Of a stretch of 64,000 bases of DNA, positions 25,023 through 35,407 are shown in pieces. Numbering within the stretch: position 1 is the first letter of the stretch; each line of letters starts with the position of its first letter. Source of the DNA: Palaemon carinicauda (Eukaryota > Arthropoda > Malacostraca > Decapoda > Palaemonidae); NCBI RefSeq assembly GCF_036898095.1, contig NC_090725.1, positions 212,734,308 to 212,798,307 on the forward strand. The letters are read 5' to 3'. Position numbers and translations under genes: made by a program. The notes under the pieces are model-generated. The model was not told where the DNA came from. It saw only the letters and a program-made list of their open reading frames with translations, and searched no databases.

Positions 25023-25210
25023 TAGTTAATAATTTCATTATACAGAATGGATTACTTTATTTTAAATACAATACACTTTTTCATTTTCTTATATACATAT
25101 AACTTCTTACTGCGTAGTTAATAATTTCATTATACAGAATGTCTTACTTTATTTGAAATACAAAACACTTTTTCGTTACCTTATATACATACAGTATAAT
25201 CTCTTACTGA
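25023..25210. repeat. Two-copy tandem duplication, 92-base period
   Basis: The block starting TAGTTAATAATTTCATTATA at 25023 recurs at 25115 with about 10 percent mismatches and a few added bases near the end. Confidence 0.85.
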
Positions 25211-25737
25211 CCCAAATTTAAATTTATTCCCTTTATATCTGTTAATTCTTTGGTCCTTATATGTTTTTGCATGCAATTATAAATCAATAGGAATTATTGT
25301 CTACTAAAATGAATTAGTTTTGTATATAACTGGCAATTTTTTACTGCAACCTGTCTGTTAAGTTTAGCAGTACACCTTACCAGCATAATTATATCTCACT
25401 TGCAAATATTTTCAGCTATTACTTTAATCAATAAGTGCAAGTGATTATCCAATGGCTGTGTATCATGCAAGTTATAATTGAATTCAGAAAACAGTATTGT
25501 GCCTCTGTAAGCTGCCAATGTGGAACCTAATTAATTTATGGAAGTTTACTCTCCCCAGTGCTTTGTTGCAGGACATCGCCTTTGCGTATTTTTCACAAAT
25601 ACTGCATATCAATTACATTATTTCATGGATAAAGTAATTTTCCTTTGTTTTTAATTTGATGAGGGTGTGATTACAATTACATTTTTTTTTAACAATAATG
25701 GATCATTGCAGACCTCACACAGAAAAGACTTTTTTAA
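25211..25737. other. No gene seen
   Basis: AT-rich DNA without any supported feature. Confidence 0.4.
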
Positions 25738-26160
25738 CTTAACCCCTTCATTGCAAGACAGCAGATCCACCCTCAATAGATACAGTATATACTTGATTTG
25801 TCACTGTCGGACATACATGCACACTTACTCTATGATAACCTACATTTTCATGTTTGTTTGTTTTACTGCTAATTACACAATAATTTTTTTTATAAAAGTT
25901 TGCTTTAATATTCTATGGTATTTCAATTAACAACCAAAATAATCTTTCCATTCATTGTAAAGTGGTCATAGAATAGTTTTTAAGATTTTTTTTATATTTT
26001 ATATAATTTTACTCAAAATAATGGTAAAGCACTGTGATTTTGTGTAAAAAACTATCTTCATTGAAGTGACTACCTTAAATCGTAATAATTCCACGATAAA
26101 TAGCCATCGAAAGACATAGAACTGTTTGTCAGTAATGATGGACTTTACATTATACAGAAA
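25738..26160 (+). repeat. Dispersed repeat R2, first copy
   Basis: It matches 61580-61985 along its length, from AACCCCTTC to TTATACAGAAAT, sharing blocks such as ATAATGGTAAAGCACTGT. No coding capacity is visible. LINE-A starts at its right edge, and R2-like sequence (AATGAAAT-TTTGTTTC) seems to resume near 39815, so R2 was the landing site for LINE-A. Confidence 0.7.
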
Positions 26161-27180
26161 TACTCCTCATCAAAAAGAAAGAAAAAGTATAAAAAAGTTA
26201 GACTACAGACAGAGTAACTGGATAAAACTGAAGGAATACACCAAGAATTTAGAATACGACGAAACAGGGAACATGGATACACAATGGGATTCTTTTGTAG
26301 AAATGTATAAAGAAAGAAGGGCCAAATGTATACCACAAAAAAATTTTATCAAATGGAACTCCACAACCTAAGTGGTTCAACAGAGAAATGGCCAATGGAA
26401 TAAGTAGAGACAGCAAACATAAATCAATGGGTCCACAGCCTTCAATTCATAAAATTTCCGAGCTCAAGAAGTTATGCCGAAGAGTAGATAAACTAGCTAG
26501 AATGGCCAAGATCAATGAAGAGAACAGTAGCTTCAGCTAGTAAAGAAAACCCAAAAGAGTTTTTTGCATATGTAAACAGTAGAAAGCCAATCAAAAACAA
26601 CATTAGTCCCTTAAGAAACTCGGACAGTATTCTTATAACAAATGATATGGAAAAAACCAAACTGATGAATGCATATTTCACAACTATTCATTAGGGAAGA
26701 ATCAACGACCCTCCCGGAACCAGCTATCAAATATAAAGGGACACAACCATTATATCGAATCACCTTTGTAATGAAAGATGTCAAAAAGAAGATAAAAGAC
26801 ACAGTAAGTCTAAGGCACCAGGTCCAGATGATATTCATCCAAGAGAGATTATTGAACTAGAAGAGATAACCCCACACTTCTACAAAATGACCCGAAAGAC
26901 GGCTAACGAAAGAAAGGCACCACAAGGATGGAAAAGAGGCAATGTTCCTCCAATCTATCAGAAAGGACCAAAAGAGGAGCCTGGCAACTACAGGCCTGTG
27001 TGTCTAACTTTAGTGCCTTGCAATTTTTTTTAATCAATTACAGTAGATTCTATAGTAGAACTTATAGAGAAAAACAATCTTATGCTAGACAGCCAACATG
27101 GTTTTAGACAAAAGAGATCCTGTGTGACAAATATTTTGGAATTTTTCCACAATATTTTTAGCATTATAACAAAAGCAGGG
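26160..27180 (+). mobile_element. LINE-A, 5' part (before the gypsy insertion)
   Basis: This is the left half of a non-LTR retrotransposon. At 26126-26371 a linker between endonuclease and RT is read (YRQSNWIKLKEYTKNLEYDE). RT finger motifs follow at 26960-27020 (GNYRPVCLTLV) and at 27082 (DSQHGFRQKRSCVTNILEFF). Stops and frameshifts break the frame. The endonuclease is absent, so the copy was 5'-truncated. The RT is cut exactly at the gypsy insertion and continues at 38588. Confidence 0.75.
27176..27180. repeat. Target-site duplication CAGGG (left)
   Basis: CAGGG precedes the left LTR and recurs at 38583-38587 after the right LTR. Five bases is the usual duplication for Ty3/gypsy integrases. 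Confidence 0.95.
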
Positions 27181-27380
27181 TGTAATGTATTGAGAAACAC
27201 TACTCTCTCATTCTACTATGTTGAACCTTGGAGTTGTTGTTGTCTTCCCCGCCATCCACGAACTGTGACGCCAGCAGAAGCATGGGTCTGCTTACTTGCA
27301 TTTGATATACCAGAATAAAGTACGTGAATTACCAACCTGTCTTCTTTGGACCTAAGTACTAAAGGGACGAGGATGCAACA
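27181..27380 (+). repeat. Left LTR of the gypsy element
   Basis: 200 bases, TG...CA termini, three substitutions from the right LTR. Confidence 0.97.
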
Positions 27381-27381
27381 G

Positions 27382-27393
27382 TGGCGACGAGGA
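27382..27393 (+). promoter_or_regulatory. tRNA primer-binding site
   Basis: TGGCGACGAGGA starts one base after the LTR. It is complementary to the 3' end, with CCA, of serine tRNA of the GCT type as I recall it, the primer class used by Mag relatives. Confidence 0.7.
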
Positions 27394-27581
27394 AGAACCC
27401 AGTGTACAAAGAGGTATGTCATATGGAAGCAGAGTTATTGTACCAACGACAGCCGGCCGTATCTAGCCTAGCACACCCAGTTTAGGCCTGGCCAACGTCC
27501 AGACTCCAGTGAGTAGCCTGAGTTCAGCTGTAATTGTTGGGGACTACCGATTTACCGAAGTTCCATACCCAGTCAGGAAGG

Positions 27582-28298
27582 ATGGCAGCAGCAAGGAGAC
27601 CGGCAATTCCCGAATTCAATCCAGATAAGTTGGAATTATCTTGTTGGCTGGATCTATTTTCCATGAATTGCGAAGTAAACGAAGTAACCGAGGCGACAGC
27701 AAAAAGGCTTTGTTGCTTTCTTCAGTGGGAGTAGAGACTTTTTCCACGATCTGTAAGTTAACAGGACCGAAATTGCCGTCTGCAGTTCCTTTTGATGACC
27801 TAGTAAATCAACTTAAGTCTCATTTCATAACGAAACCAAGTTATCATAGAGCATTATGTGATTTCCTACAGAGGAAGAAGAAAAGTAGTGAGTCAGTGAA
27901 GGAATATTATGCAGAACTTAAATTATTAGCTCAACAGTGTGAATTTAATAATGAGTTTGACCGAAGGTTGAAGGAACAGTTATTGGTTGATATTGATAAT
28001 GAAGTATATTTTAAGGTTTTATTAGCTGATCCTTTTGAGTTTAAATCCATCTCCTCTCGTGATTTACTTGCCAAGGTTACTAATTTAGAAACTGCCTGTT
28101 ACCGAGTGTAGTCCTACTTCAAGTTCTTTTACAGATAATAGGCCATCAGGTACCGTTAACAAGGTTAGGCATAAAGTAACTAGGCCTAGGCCTAATTCTA
28201 GTGCAGACTCTAAGGAGAGAGGTAAAAGTGATAATGGTAAAGCTCAAGGTAAATGCATTCATTGTGGGCGTGATAACCATTTAGCTAATAATTGTAAA
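27582..28298 (+). pseudogene. Gypsy Gag, N-terminal part
   Basis: Gag starts at MAAARRPAIPEFNPDKLEL (27582). Near 27704, in an A-run, it shifts frame and continues as VETFSTICKLTGPKLPSAVP to 28111, with the capsid-like helical core (YHRALCDFLQRKKKSSESVK). A second shift near 28098 leads to the linker and first zinc knuckle, CIHCGRDNHLANNC (28254-28295, C-x2-C-x4-H-x4-C). Gag forms the particle that packages element RNA. The two frameshifts inactivate the copy, and the coding sequence stops where DIRS-A begins. Confidence 0.8.
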
Positions 28299-28301
28299 TT
28301 T
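28299..28301. other. DIRS-A left junction trinucleotide TTT
   Basis: TTT, a Phe codon of gag, is also found at the right junction (35003-35005). The flanks are otherwise not duplicated. Confidence 0.85.
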
Positions 28302-28469
28302 TCAATATTAATCTTACCCGATAATCATGTAGCTGTCAACTCTGTTGCCGACAGAAATCTACGGTCGGGATACGCCAGCGATCGCTATACAGGTGGGGGT
28401 GAACACCACAGCGCCATCTGTGGTCAGGTACTCCAGTACTTCTTGTCAACACCACCTCAATTTTTCCTC
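28302..28469 (+). repeat. DIRS-A left inverted terminal repeat
   Basis: Complementary to 34808-34960 (from CCCGATAATCATGTAGCTGT to CACCTCAATTTTTCCTC), with the outermost bases differing as usual for DIRS. Confidence 0.95.
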
Positions 28470-29922
28470 TGTCGTGCCTCCGGCTAGACCTACATGGATA
28501 CGCTGTTGATTCTGGAGTTATTGCTCACGATTTGGTGATGTATTTGCTCTAGAGTTTAGCCTTCGCTATTCAGGAAGCTTTATCATTAGCTTAGCAAGTT
28601 TTTGGAATTAATTTGATTTAATTTTTGATTTAATTTTGGTGACGAAGAGAGTATGAACTCTCTTTCACTTTTAATGGCCGACCCTTCCCTTAGACGGAAG
28701 TGTTGGTGTCGAAGAGAGTATAGACTCTCTTTCTTAATTTTGCTTAACAAAAGTTATAGATTTATTTTATATCTCTCCGCCTTTTATAGGCCTCTTCGAT
28801 TAACTTCCTTTTATTATAAACTTATTAAAATTAATTTTTATATTTGTTTATATTCGACCTTTCCTAATAGTAGGCGGTCTTTTCTTGGAACCGAAGTTAA
28901 TTAACATTGAGCCCGTCATTTCGTTTTTACCTGTTAACATATTATGCTATTTTAATGTTTTTGAAAGAATTTCTTTGATAGTCTCGTACTGTTTTCAAAG
29001 TTGAACTAACGTTTTGTTTTGTCTCTGCAGTTGTTGACGTTCAGAACGTTCAACTTGCGCTCTATCGTTACGATAGAGAGAGAGTATTCACGGTGTCACG
29101 TTGCAGTAAGAGTAGAACGATTCTATCGTTTTGTTCATTCTTTCTTAGCTTAAATGGTTTTAATTCTAATAAAGGAACTTTTTATTTGGGAAATCTTTCA
29201 GTTTTTTCCTTTAACAATAATATGTTTTAACGATATATATAATTGGGCTCATCTCTCAGGTTCTAAGTCAAGAGAGAGAGAGAGAGAGATAGAGACGGAG
29301 GGAGAGAGAGGAGGATAAACGTTTCGTTCAAGCGGGTAACGTTGTTATCGTTTTTGCTCTTCTCCCTAGTCTCTTTAGGGGAAGAAGGTAAACGTTTCTA
29401 GAGTTTTATTCTTGTTCTCAGGCTTTATGCGGTGAGAGATTTTAAACGTAGTTTATTTGATCTAGTGTTTAGTCTCTTTTCCAGCCACTGAATTATTTAT
29501 CTTTCATTATGTTTTTCTGTTACATTGTAATACTGTTTTCGCAATTACTAACTTTTAATGAAGGATAGAATTGCGTGTTTCAGGTACAAACCACTTAAAG
29601 TTTCGAGTTCAGTGAAATAAGTGCAAACAGAAAATCAAAAGTGATAAAGTGATAAGCGCAAAGTGTTACAGTGTTGCGTTCGAGGGTTCGTCTGTTCGTG
29701 CCAGTTGTTCGCCTAGTCTGGGACCTCTTACAAGCTCCCAAGCCCAGGGGAGAAGTAACGTCGAAGGACTTATGGGTTCATCAGGCCTTGATCGACGAAC
29801 AGACGTTTCCCTCCGTGGTTTCGGGTGTAACCAACTCTCGTAGCCGACGTGATCACCCCACCCACACAAAGACGAGAGAGCCCTTTTATTCCTCGTCTGC
29901 GGAAGAGGTTTCTCGCAGAAAC
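28470..29922 (+). other. DIRS-A 5' leader
   Basis: No protein domain seen. It holds a duplicated GAAGAGAGTAT-GACTCTCTTTC motif (28644-28675, 28710-28735) and a GA-rich run near 29270-29310, and probably carries the promoter. Confidence 0.5.
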
Positions 29923-30370
29923 CATGGACCAAATCTTACAGCTTTTAAGTGCAAGTCGGTCCCTTCCGCGCAAGTCCAACTCCTAGGTGGTGCCATTAGC
30001 ACTGGGTCAGTTCGGACTTGCTGCAGTACGACAACTGCACACCTCCCAGAGAGGCAAGGTGGTATCGCAACAGGCAGTAACTCCGTCTGTTGCCGCACCA
30101 GCTGTTTTAGACCCTCAGTCTCAACGGACAGTAGCTCCGTTTGTTGTTGTCTTTCTTAAACTCTAGTGGTCTATGCTGCAGACAATGCAGTCTCAGCTTG
30201 CGGTGTTGATGCAGGAGTTTCAGGCAGAGAAGGTTAGCACACCTCCTCCTGCGAGCGCTCCTCCACCTCTGCGCAGTCCACCCTGCCAGACGTATGATGT
30301 TGAGGCTCCTCCTGCCTCCATGCGTGAGCTGCCGCATTGGGAGTTGCCAGGTACCAGCGCTATGCAGCAA

Positions 30371-30643
30371 CCTCAACTCTTGAGGCAAGAGCCTCAACTC
30401 TTGAGGCAAGAACCTCAACTCTTGAGGCAAGAGCCTCAACTCTTGAGGCAAGAACCTCAACTCTTGAGGCAAGAACCTCAACTCTTGAGGCAAGAGCCTC
30501 AACTCTTGAGGCAAGAACCTCAACTCTTGAGGCAAGAGCCTCAACTCTTGAGGCAAGAACCTCAACTCTTGAGGCAAGAACCTCAACTCTTGAGGCAAGA
30601 GCCTCAACTCTTGAGGCAAGAACCTCAACTCTTGAGGCAAGAG
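30371..30643 (+). repeat. 21-base minisatellite, 13 copies, each a hairpin
   Basis: The unit CCTCAACTCTTGAGGCAAGAG/A contains the palindrome CCTCAA-CTC-TTGAGG, so every unit can fold. The array measures 273 bases, exactly 13 units. Several frames on both strands stay open through it, which explains overlapping frames here. Confidence 0.95.
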
Positions 30644-30839
30644 CCTCTCTCTGCGCAGCCACCTCCTCAACCCTTGAGGCAGACGCAACTCTTGAGGCAG
30701 GAACCTCATGCTATGAGGCAGCCGCCTCAACGCATGCAGCAACCGCATTCTTCACAGCATGAGCCTCTCTCTGCGCAGCTACCTCCTCAACCCTTGAGGC
30801 AGACGCAACTCTTGAGGCAGGAACCTCACAGGAGCCTCA

Positions 30840-31290
30840 TGCTATGCGGCATCCTCCTCAAACCATGAGGCAGGAGCCTCATGCTATGCGGCATCCTCCT
30901 CAACCCATGAGGCAGGAGCCTCATGCTATGCGGCAACCTCCTCTACCCATGAGGCAGCCTCATGCTATGCGGCATCCTCCTCAACCCATGAGGCAGGAGC
31001 CTCATGCTATGCGGCATCCTCCTCAACCCATGAGGCAGGAGTCTCATGCTATGAGGAGCCTCATGCTATGCGGCATCCTCCTCAAACCATGAGGCAGGAG
31101 CCTCATGCTATGCGGCAACCGCCTCAACCCATGAGGCAGGAGCCTCATACTATGCGGCATCCTCCTCAACGCATGCGGCATGAGCCTCATCCCTTGCAGC
31201 ATGAGCCTCATCCCATGCAGCATGAGCCTCATCCCATGCAGCATGAGCTTCATCCCATGCAGCATAAGCCGCACGCCATGCAACATGCTC
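30840..31290 (+). repeat. 42-base and 21-base coding repeats
   Basis: Units built on CCTCATGCTATGCGGCATCC and CTCAACCCATGAGGCAGGAG alternate, then give way to CATGAGCCTCATCCCATGCAG units. They appear derived from the same 7-residue register as the upstream array. Confidence 0.85.
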
Positions 31291-31979
31291 TGCTTACCTT
31301 ACAGCATGCTCTACATACAGCATGCTCTGCATACAGCATGCTCTGCATACCTTACCGCATGCTCCTCAGTCACACATCTTTGGTTGTTGCCAACTCACTA
31401 GACTGTCAAGCAGTTTCATAACGTTGCCTTCTAGTCTGCTGCTTTTGCACCAGTGAAACCCTCACTGAGAGAACTTAGCTTTTCTCGGATATGGTTCCTG
31501 TAGATGAGAAAGTGCTATTCTCCCTCCTTCTGATATTCCCTTGAGGACTCTGTCATTTGGAGAGGAGCCTTTAGCTGCTTAGCCTCCTATGGACTTTTAT
31601 TTAAGCATAACATGCTTCCAGGGAGGGTAATGGTTCCACTTCAGTCGCTAACCCCGTCTGTTACCACACCTGCTCCCATAGACCTTGAGCTTTGTTGCAA
31701 GACATGCAGTCCAAGCTTAGTCCTTGTTAGAGGATTTTTTGTTTACGGAGTTAGTGTGTCACTGGGAAGACGTTCAACAACCAGCAGAAGTGACTTGTTG
31801 TGACGCAGTGCGGCAACCTCAGCAACCCGATAAGGAGTTGTCTGTACGACCCAGACAGTCTAGACAGCTTCGGGTTGTCGCTGTACTTCCTCGCTTCCCC
31901 ATGGTTGACAGTTCACAGACTGTGCAGCAGTACCATGATCTTGTGTCCGGCTCCGTCAGACGACTAGCTTTTAAGAGCT

Positions 31980-32850
31980 CCCACAAGTCGTCGCTGTCTG
32001 GAGATTCTCAGATGGACTATGGATCTGACCAAGGAACTGGGTCTCCTGGTCAATTTTGAGGAGTCCCAGCTCGTCCCATCCCAGACCATTGTCTACCTGG
32101 GTATGGATCTTCAGAGTCGAGCTTTTCGGGCTTTTCCGTCGGCCCCAAGGATCTACTAAGCCCTAGATTGCATCCAGAGCATGCTGAGAAGGAACCGATG
32201 CTCAGTCAGGTAGTGGATGAGTCTAACAGGGACACTTTCATCGCTGGCCCTGTTCATCGAGTTAGGGAGACGCCACCTCCGCCCCCTTCAGTATCATCTA
32301 GCGGCTCACTGGATAAAGGACATGACGCTAGAGACGATCTCAGTTCCTGTTTCCGAAGAGAGGAGGTCTACTCTCACGTGGTGAAAGAACAGCTTTCTTC
32401 TCAAGCAAGTCTACCTTTGGCTGTTCAGAAACCCGACCGCCGTCTCTTCTCTGACGCATCAGACACGGGCTGGGGTGCGACTTTGGACGGACAGGAATGC
32501 TCGGGAACATGGAATCAGGAGCTAAGGACACTTCACATCTATTGCAAGGAGCTGTTGGCGGTTCATCTGGCCTTGATAAACTTCAAGTCCCTCCAGCTTA
32601 ACAAGGTGGTGGAGGTGGACTCTGACAACACCACAGCCTTGGCTTACATCTCCAAGCAGGGAGGGACTCATTCGTGGAAGTTGTTCTAGATCGCAAGGGA
32701 CCTCCTCATCTGGTTAAAAGATCGAAAGCTCACGCTGGTAACGAGGTTCATTCAGGGCGATATGAATGTCATGGCAGATCGCCTTAGCCGGAAGGGTCAG
32801 GTCATCCCCACAGAGTGGACCCTTCACAAGAATGTTTGCAGCAGACTTTG
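31980..32850 (+). pseudogene. DIRS-A RT end and RNase H
   Basis: Near 31997-32140 the last RT motifs remain (LTKELGLLVNFEESQLVPSQ, then TIVYLGMDLQS), but the upstream palm with YLDD is deleted. RNase H follows: LFSDASDTGWGATLDGQE (first Asp), HIYCKELLAVHLAL (Glu), DSDNTTALAYISKQGG (second Asp), then NVMADRLSRKGQ at 32766. A TAG stop at 32687 interrupts it. RT-RNase H of DIRS elements copies the RNA into a circular DNA. Confidence 0.75.
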
Positions 32851-32867
32851 GGCCCTGTGGGGTCAGC

Positions 32868-33240
32868 CAACCATAGATCTGTTCGCTACCTCGATAACCT
32901 AGAGGCTCCCGTTGTATTGTTCTCCGATTCCAGACCCAGCAGCAGTTCACGTGGATGCTTTTCTGCTGGATTGGTCCCATCTCGACCTGTATGCATTCCC
33001 GCCGTTCAAGATTGTCAACAGGGTACTTCAGAAGTTCGCCTCTCGCAAAGGGACGCGGCTGACGTTGGTTGGCTCCGCTCTGGCCCGCGAGAGAATGGTT
33101 CATAGAGGTACTGCAATGGCTGGTCGACATTCCCAGGACTCTTCCTCTAGGAGTGGACCTTCTACGTCTACCTCACGTAAAGAAGGTACATCCAAACCTC
33201 CACGCTCTTCGTCTGACTGCCTTCAGACTTTCGAAAGACT
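32868..33240 (+). pseudogene. DIRS-A methyltransferase-like domain
   Basis: The segment begins TIDLFATSIT, a stop, then RLPLYCSPIPDPAAVHVDAF and DLYAFPPFKIVNRVL. It shifts frame at about 33070 to APLWPAREWFIEVLQWLVDI. The same order of motifs (DLFAT, DAF/DAM, FPP, APxWP) occurs in DIRS-B and DIRS-C after RNase H. From the DIRS literature this domain is Dam-methyltransferase-like; catalytic ability cannot be judged here. Confidence 0.65.
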
Positions 33241-34286
33241 CTCAAGAGCTAGGGGCTTTTCGAAGGAGGCAGCCAGAGCGATTGCCAGAGCAAGGAGGAC
33301 ATCCACTCTCAGAGTCTATCAGTCTAAAGGGGAAGTCTTCCGAAGCTGGTACAAGGCCAATGCAGTTTCCTCATCCAGTACCACTGTAACCCAGATTGCT
33401 GACTTCCTGTTACATCTAAGGAACGTAAGATCCCTTTCAGCTCCTACGATTAAGGGTTACAGAAGTATGTTGGCAGTGGTTTTCCGCCACAGAGGCTTGG
33501 ATCTTTCCACCAACAAAGATCTACAGGACCTCCTTAGGTCTTTTGAGACCTCAAAGGAACGTCGGTTGTCCACTCCAGGCTGGAATCTAGACGTGGTCCT
33601 AAGGTTCCTTATGTCATCAAGATTTGAACCTCTCCAATCAGCCTCTTTTAAGGACCTCACATTAAAAACTCTTTTCCTCGTGTGCTTGACAACAGCTAAA
33701 AGAGTAAGTGAGATCCACGCCTTCAGCAGGAACATAGTTTTCACATCTGAAACGGCTACATGTTCCTTGCAGCTCGGTTTTTTGCTAAAACGAGCTTCCT
33801 TCACGTCCTTGGCGTAAGTCGTTCGAGATCCCAAGCCTGTCCAACTTGGTGGGGGACGAACTGGAGAGAGTACTTTGCCCAGTTAGAGCTCTTAGGTACT
33901 ATCTAAAAAGGTCATAACCTTTACGAGGACAATCAGAAGCCTTATGGTGTGCTATCAAGAAGCCTTCTCTTCCAAGGTCTAAGAACTCAGTTTCTTACCT
34001 ATTCAGGCTCCTGATTAGGGAAGCACATTCTCATCTGAAGGAAGAAGACCTTGCTTTGCTGAAGGTAAGGACACATGAAGTGAGAGCTGTGGCTACTTCA
34101 GTGGCCCTCAAACAGAACCGTTCTCTGCAGAGTGTTATGGATGCAACCTATTGGAGAAGCAAGTCAGTGTTCGCATCATTCTATCTCAAAGATGTCCAGT
34201 CTCTTTACGAGAACTGCTACACCCTGGGACCATTCGTAGCAACGAATGCAGTAGTAGGCGGGGGCTCAGCCACTACATTCCCATAA
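33130..34286 (+). pseudogene. DIRS-A tyrosine recombinase
   Basis: The N-terminal SAM-like domain is read at 33210-33560 (RTSTLRVYQSKGEVFRSWYK, then TIKGYRSMLAVVFRHRGLD). The first catalytic Arg lies in TTAKRVSEIHAFS near 33700. After a frameshift near 33817, the remaining residues appear in another frame: RTHEVRAVATS (H-x-x-R, about 34066) and FASFYLKDV with the Tyr nucleophile (about 34180). All four residues R-H-R-Y survive but not in one frame. A stop at about 33918 adds to the damage. Confidence 0.8.
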
Positions 34287-34672
34287 TCCCATAACCTTTT
34301 TAACCTTTCTCTTGAATACTTTTTATGGGTTGTACGGTCGGCTAAGAAGCCTTCCACATCCTTGTTGATTTGGCGGGTGGTCAATTCTTTCTTGAGAAGC
34401 GCCGAGGTTAAAGGTTGTGATGAGGTCCTTTAGTATGGGTTGCAGCCCTTTATACTTCAGCACCTAAGAGTCGTTCAGCATCCTAAGAGGACCGCTACGC
34501 TCAGTAAGGAAGACGTACTTAATAAAGGCAGAGTAATGGTTCAAGTCGTCTTCCTTACCAGGTACTTATTTATTTTATGTTATTTTTGAATAACTAATAA
34601 AATAAAATACGGGATACTTAGCTTCTTTGTTAACATGTATGCTGGTCTCCACCCACCACCCTGGGTGTGAAT

Positions 34673-34764
34673 CAGCTACATGATTATCGGGTAAGATTAA
34701 TATTGAAAAATGTTATTTTCATTAGTAAAATAAATTTTTGAATATACTTACCCGATAATCATGA
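34673..34764 (+). repeat. DIRS-A internal complementary region
   Basis: The left arm is the complement of the element's left end and the right arm the complement of its right end; they meet at a run of five A. In the circular intermediate this block pairs with both ends. Confidence 0.92.
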
Positions 34765-34807
34765 TTTAATTGACCCACCCTTCCTCCCCATAGAGAACCA
34801 GTGGACC

Positions 34808-35002
34808 GAGGAAAAAATTGAGGTGGTGTTGACAAGAAGTACTGGAGTACCTGACCACAGATGGCGCTGTGGTGTTCACCCCCACCTGTATAGCGATCGC
34901 TGGCGTATCCCGACCGTAGATTTCTGTCGGCAACAGAGTTGACAGCTACATGATTATCGGGTAAGTATATTCAAAAATTTATTTTACTAATGAAAATAAC
35001 AT
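34808..35002 (+). repeat. DIRS-A right inverted terminal repeat
   Basis: Inverted match to 28302-28469, extended at the outer edge by an AT-rich tail that is found again only in the internal complementary region. Confidence 0.95.
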
Positions 35003-35005
35003 TTT

Positions 35006-35407
35006 AAGAATGCTAAATGTTATTACTGTGGCAAGGAAGGCCATGTGAGTACAGTGTGTTCCAATAAAAAGGTTAGAAATAAATCTAGGAATGTTAATAC
35101 AGTGCATGATGTAGACGAGTCTACTAGTAAGCATATTCCTGTTAATGAAAATTTTCATGATTCTTATGATTTATTGAAACTTTTTGATTTTGATGTGAAT
35201 TCTATTGACTTTGTCGATGATTATGAGGAACCATATAGAGAAATTTTAAGGTTAAATGGGTTTCCCCTAGAATTTGAATTAGACACTGGCAGTGGTGCAT
35301 CCACTATTTCACGGCATGATGCTAATAAATTGAATTTAACACCATTACCAACAAGGAAACGCTTAGCTAATTATGATAAGCGGAAATGCAGGTGTATGGT
35401 GAAATAA
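35006..35407 (+). pseudogene. Gypsy Gag second knuckle and protease
   Basis: Reading resumes after DIRS-A with KNAKCYYCGKEGHVSTVC, the second CCHC knuckle (35018-35059), in the frame left at 28298. A linker rich in Asp and Asn follows, then the retropepsin core FELDTGSGASTISR (about 35275-35316), with the catalytic Asp in DTG. The frame stops at 35407, while the next frame starts at 35386, so protease and RT are separated by a one-base shift in a GGAAA run. This is probably a lesion, since relatives keep the two together. Confidence 0.85.

Larger units (their letters stand above)
29923..31421 (+). pseudogene. DIRS-A Gag-like region with a coding minisatellite
   Basis: The probable Gag start is ATG at 29923 (MDQILQLLSASRSLPRKSNS, then a stop). 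After shifts it continues at 30173 as MLQTMQSQLAVLMQEFQAEK and a Pro-rich segment. From 30371 thirteen 21-base units encode PQLLRQE. From about 30840 come 42-base units encoding HAMRHPPQPMRQEP, and near 31190-31260 EPHPMQH units. The region looks like an expanded low-complexity Gag linker. No nucleocapsid zinc finger is visible. Its function is not known, and the frame ends at 31421. Confidence 0.5.
28302..35002 (+). mobile_element. DIRS-A: tyrosine-recombinase retrotransposon, degenerate
   Basis: A 6701-bp element bounded by inverted terminal repeats (28302-28469 and 34808-35002) with an internal complementary region at 34673-34764. Between them lie a repeat-rich Gag region, an RT that retains only its end, RNase H, a methyltransferase-like domain and a tyrosine recombinase. 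Known DIRS elements lack LTRs and integrase and integrate as circles through the recombinase. Deletion of the RT catalytic core and several stops show that it is dead, though it could have been mobilised by relatives. Confidence 0.92.

Noticed and set aside
29260..29320. GA-rich run in DIRS-A as a polypurine tract
   Set aside because: DIRS elements do not use an LTR-type polypurine tract, and no LTR follows it.
30107..30748. Long minus-strand frame encoding LLPQELRF repeats
   Set aside because: It is the antisense reading of the 21-base minisatellite, which has no stop in several frames. The Gag-like plus-strand reading is the sensible one.
30337..30762. Plus-strand STLEAR repeat frame, resembling a coiled coil
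   Set aside because: It is an out-of-frame reading of the same minisatellite, without a unique flanking protein.
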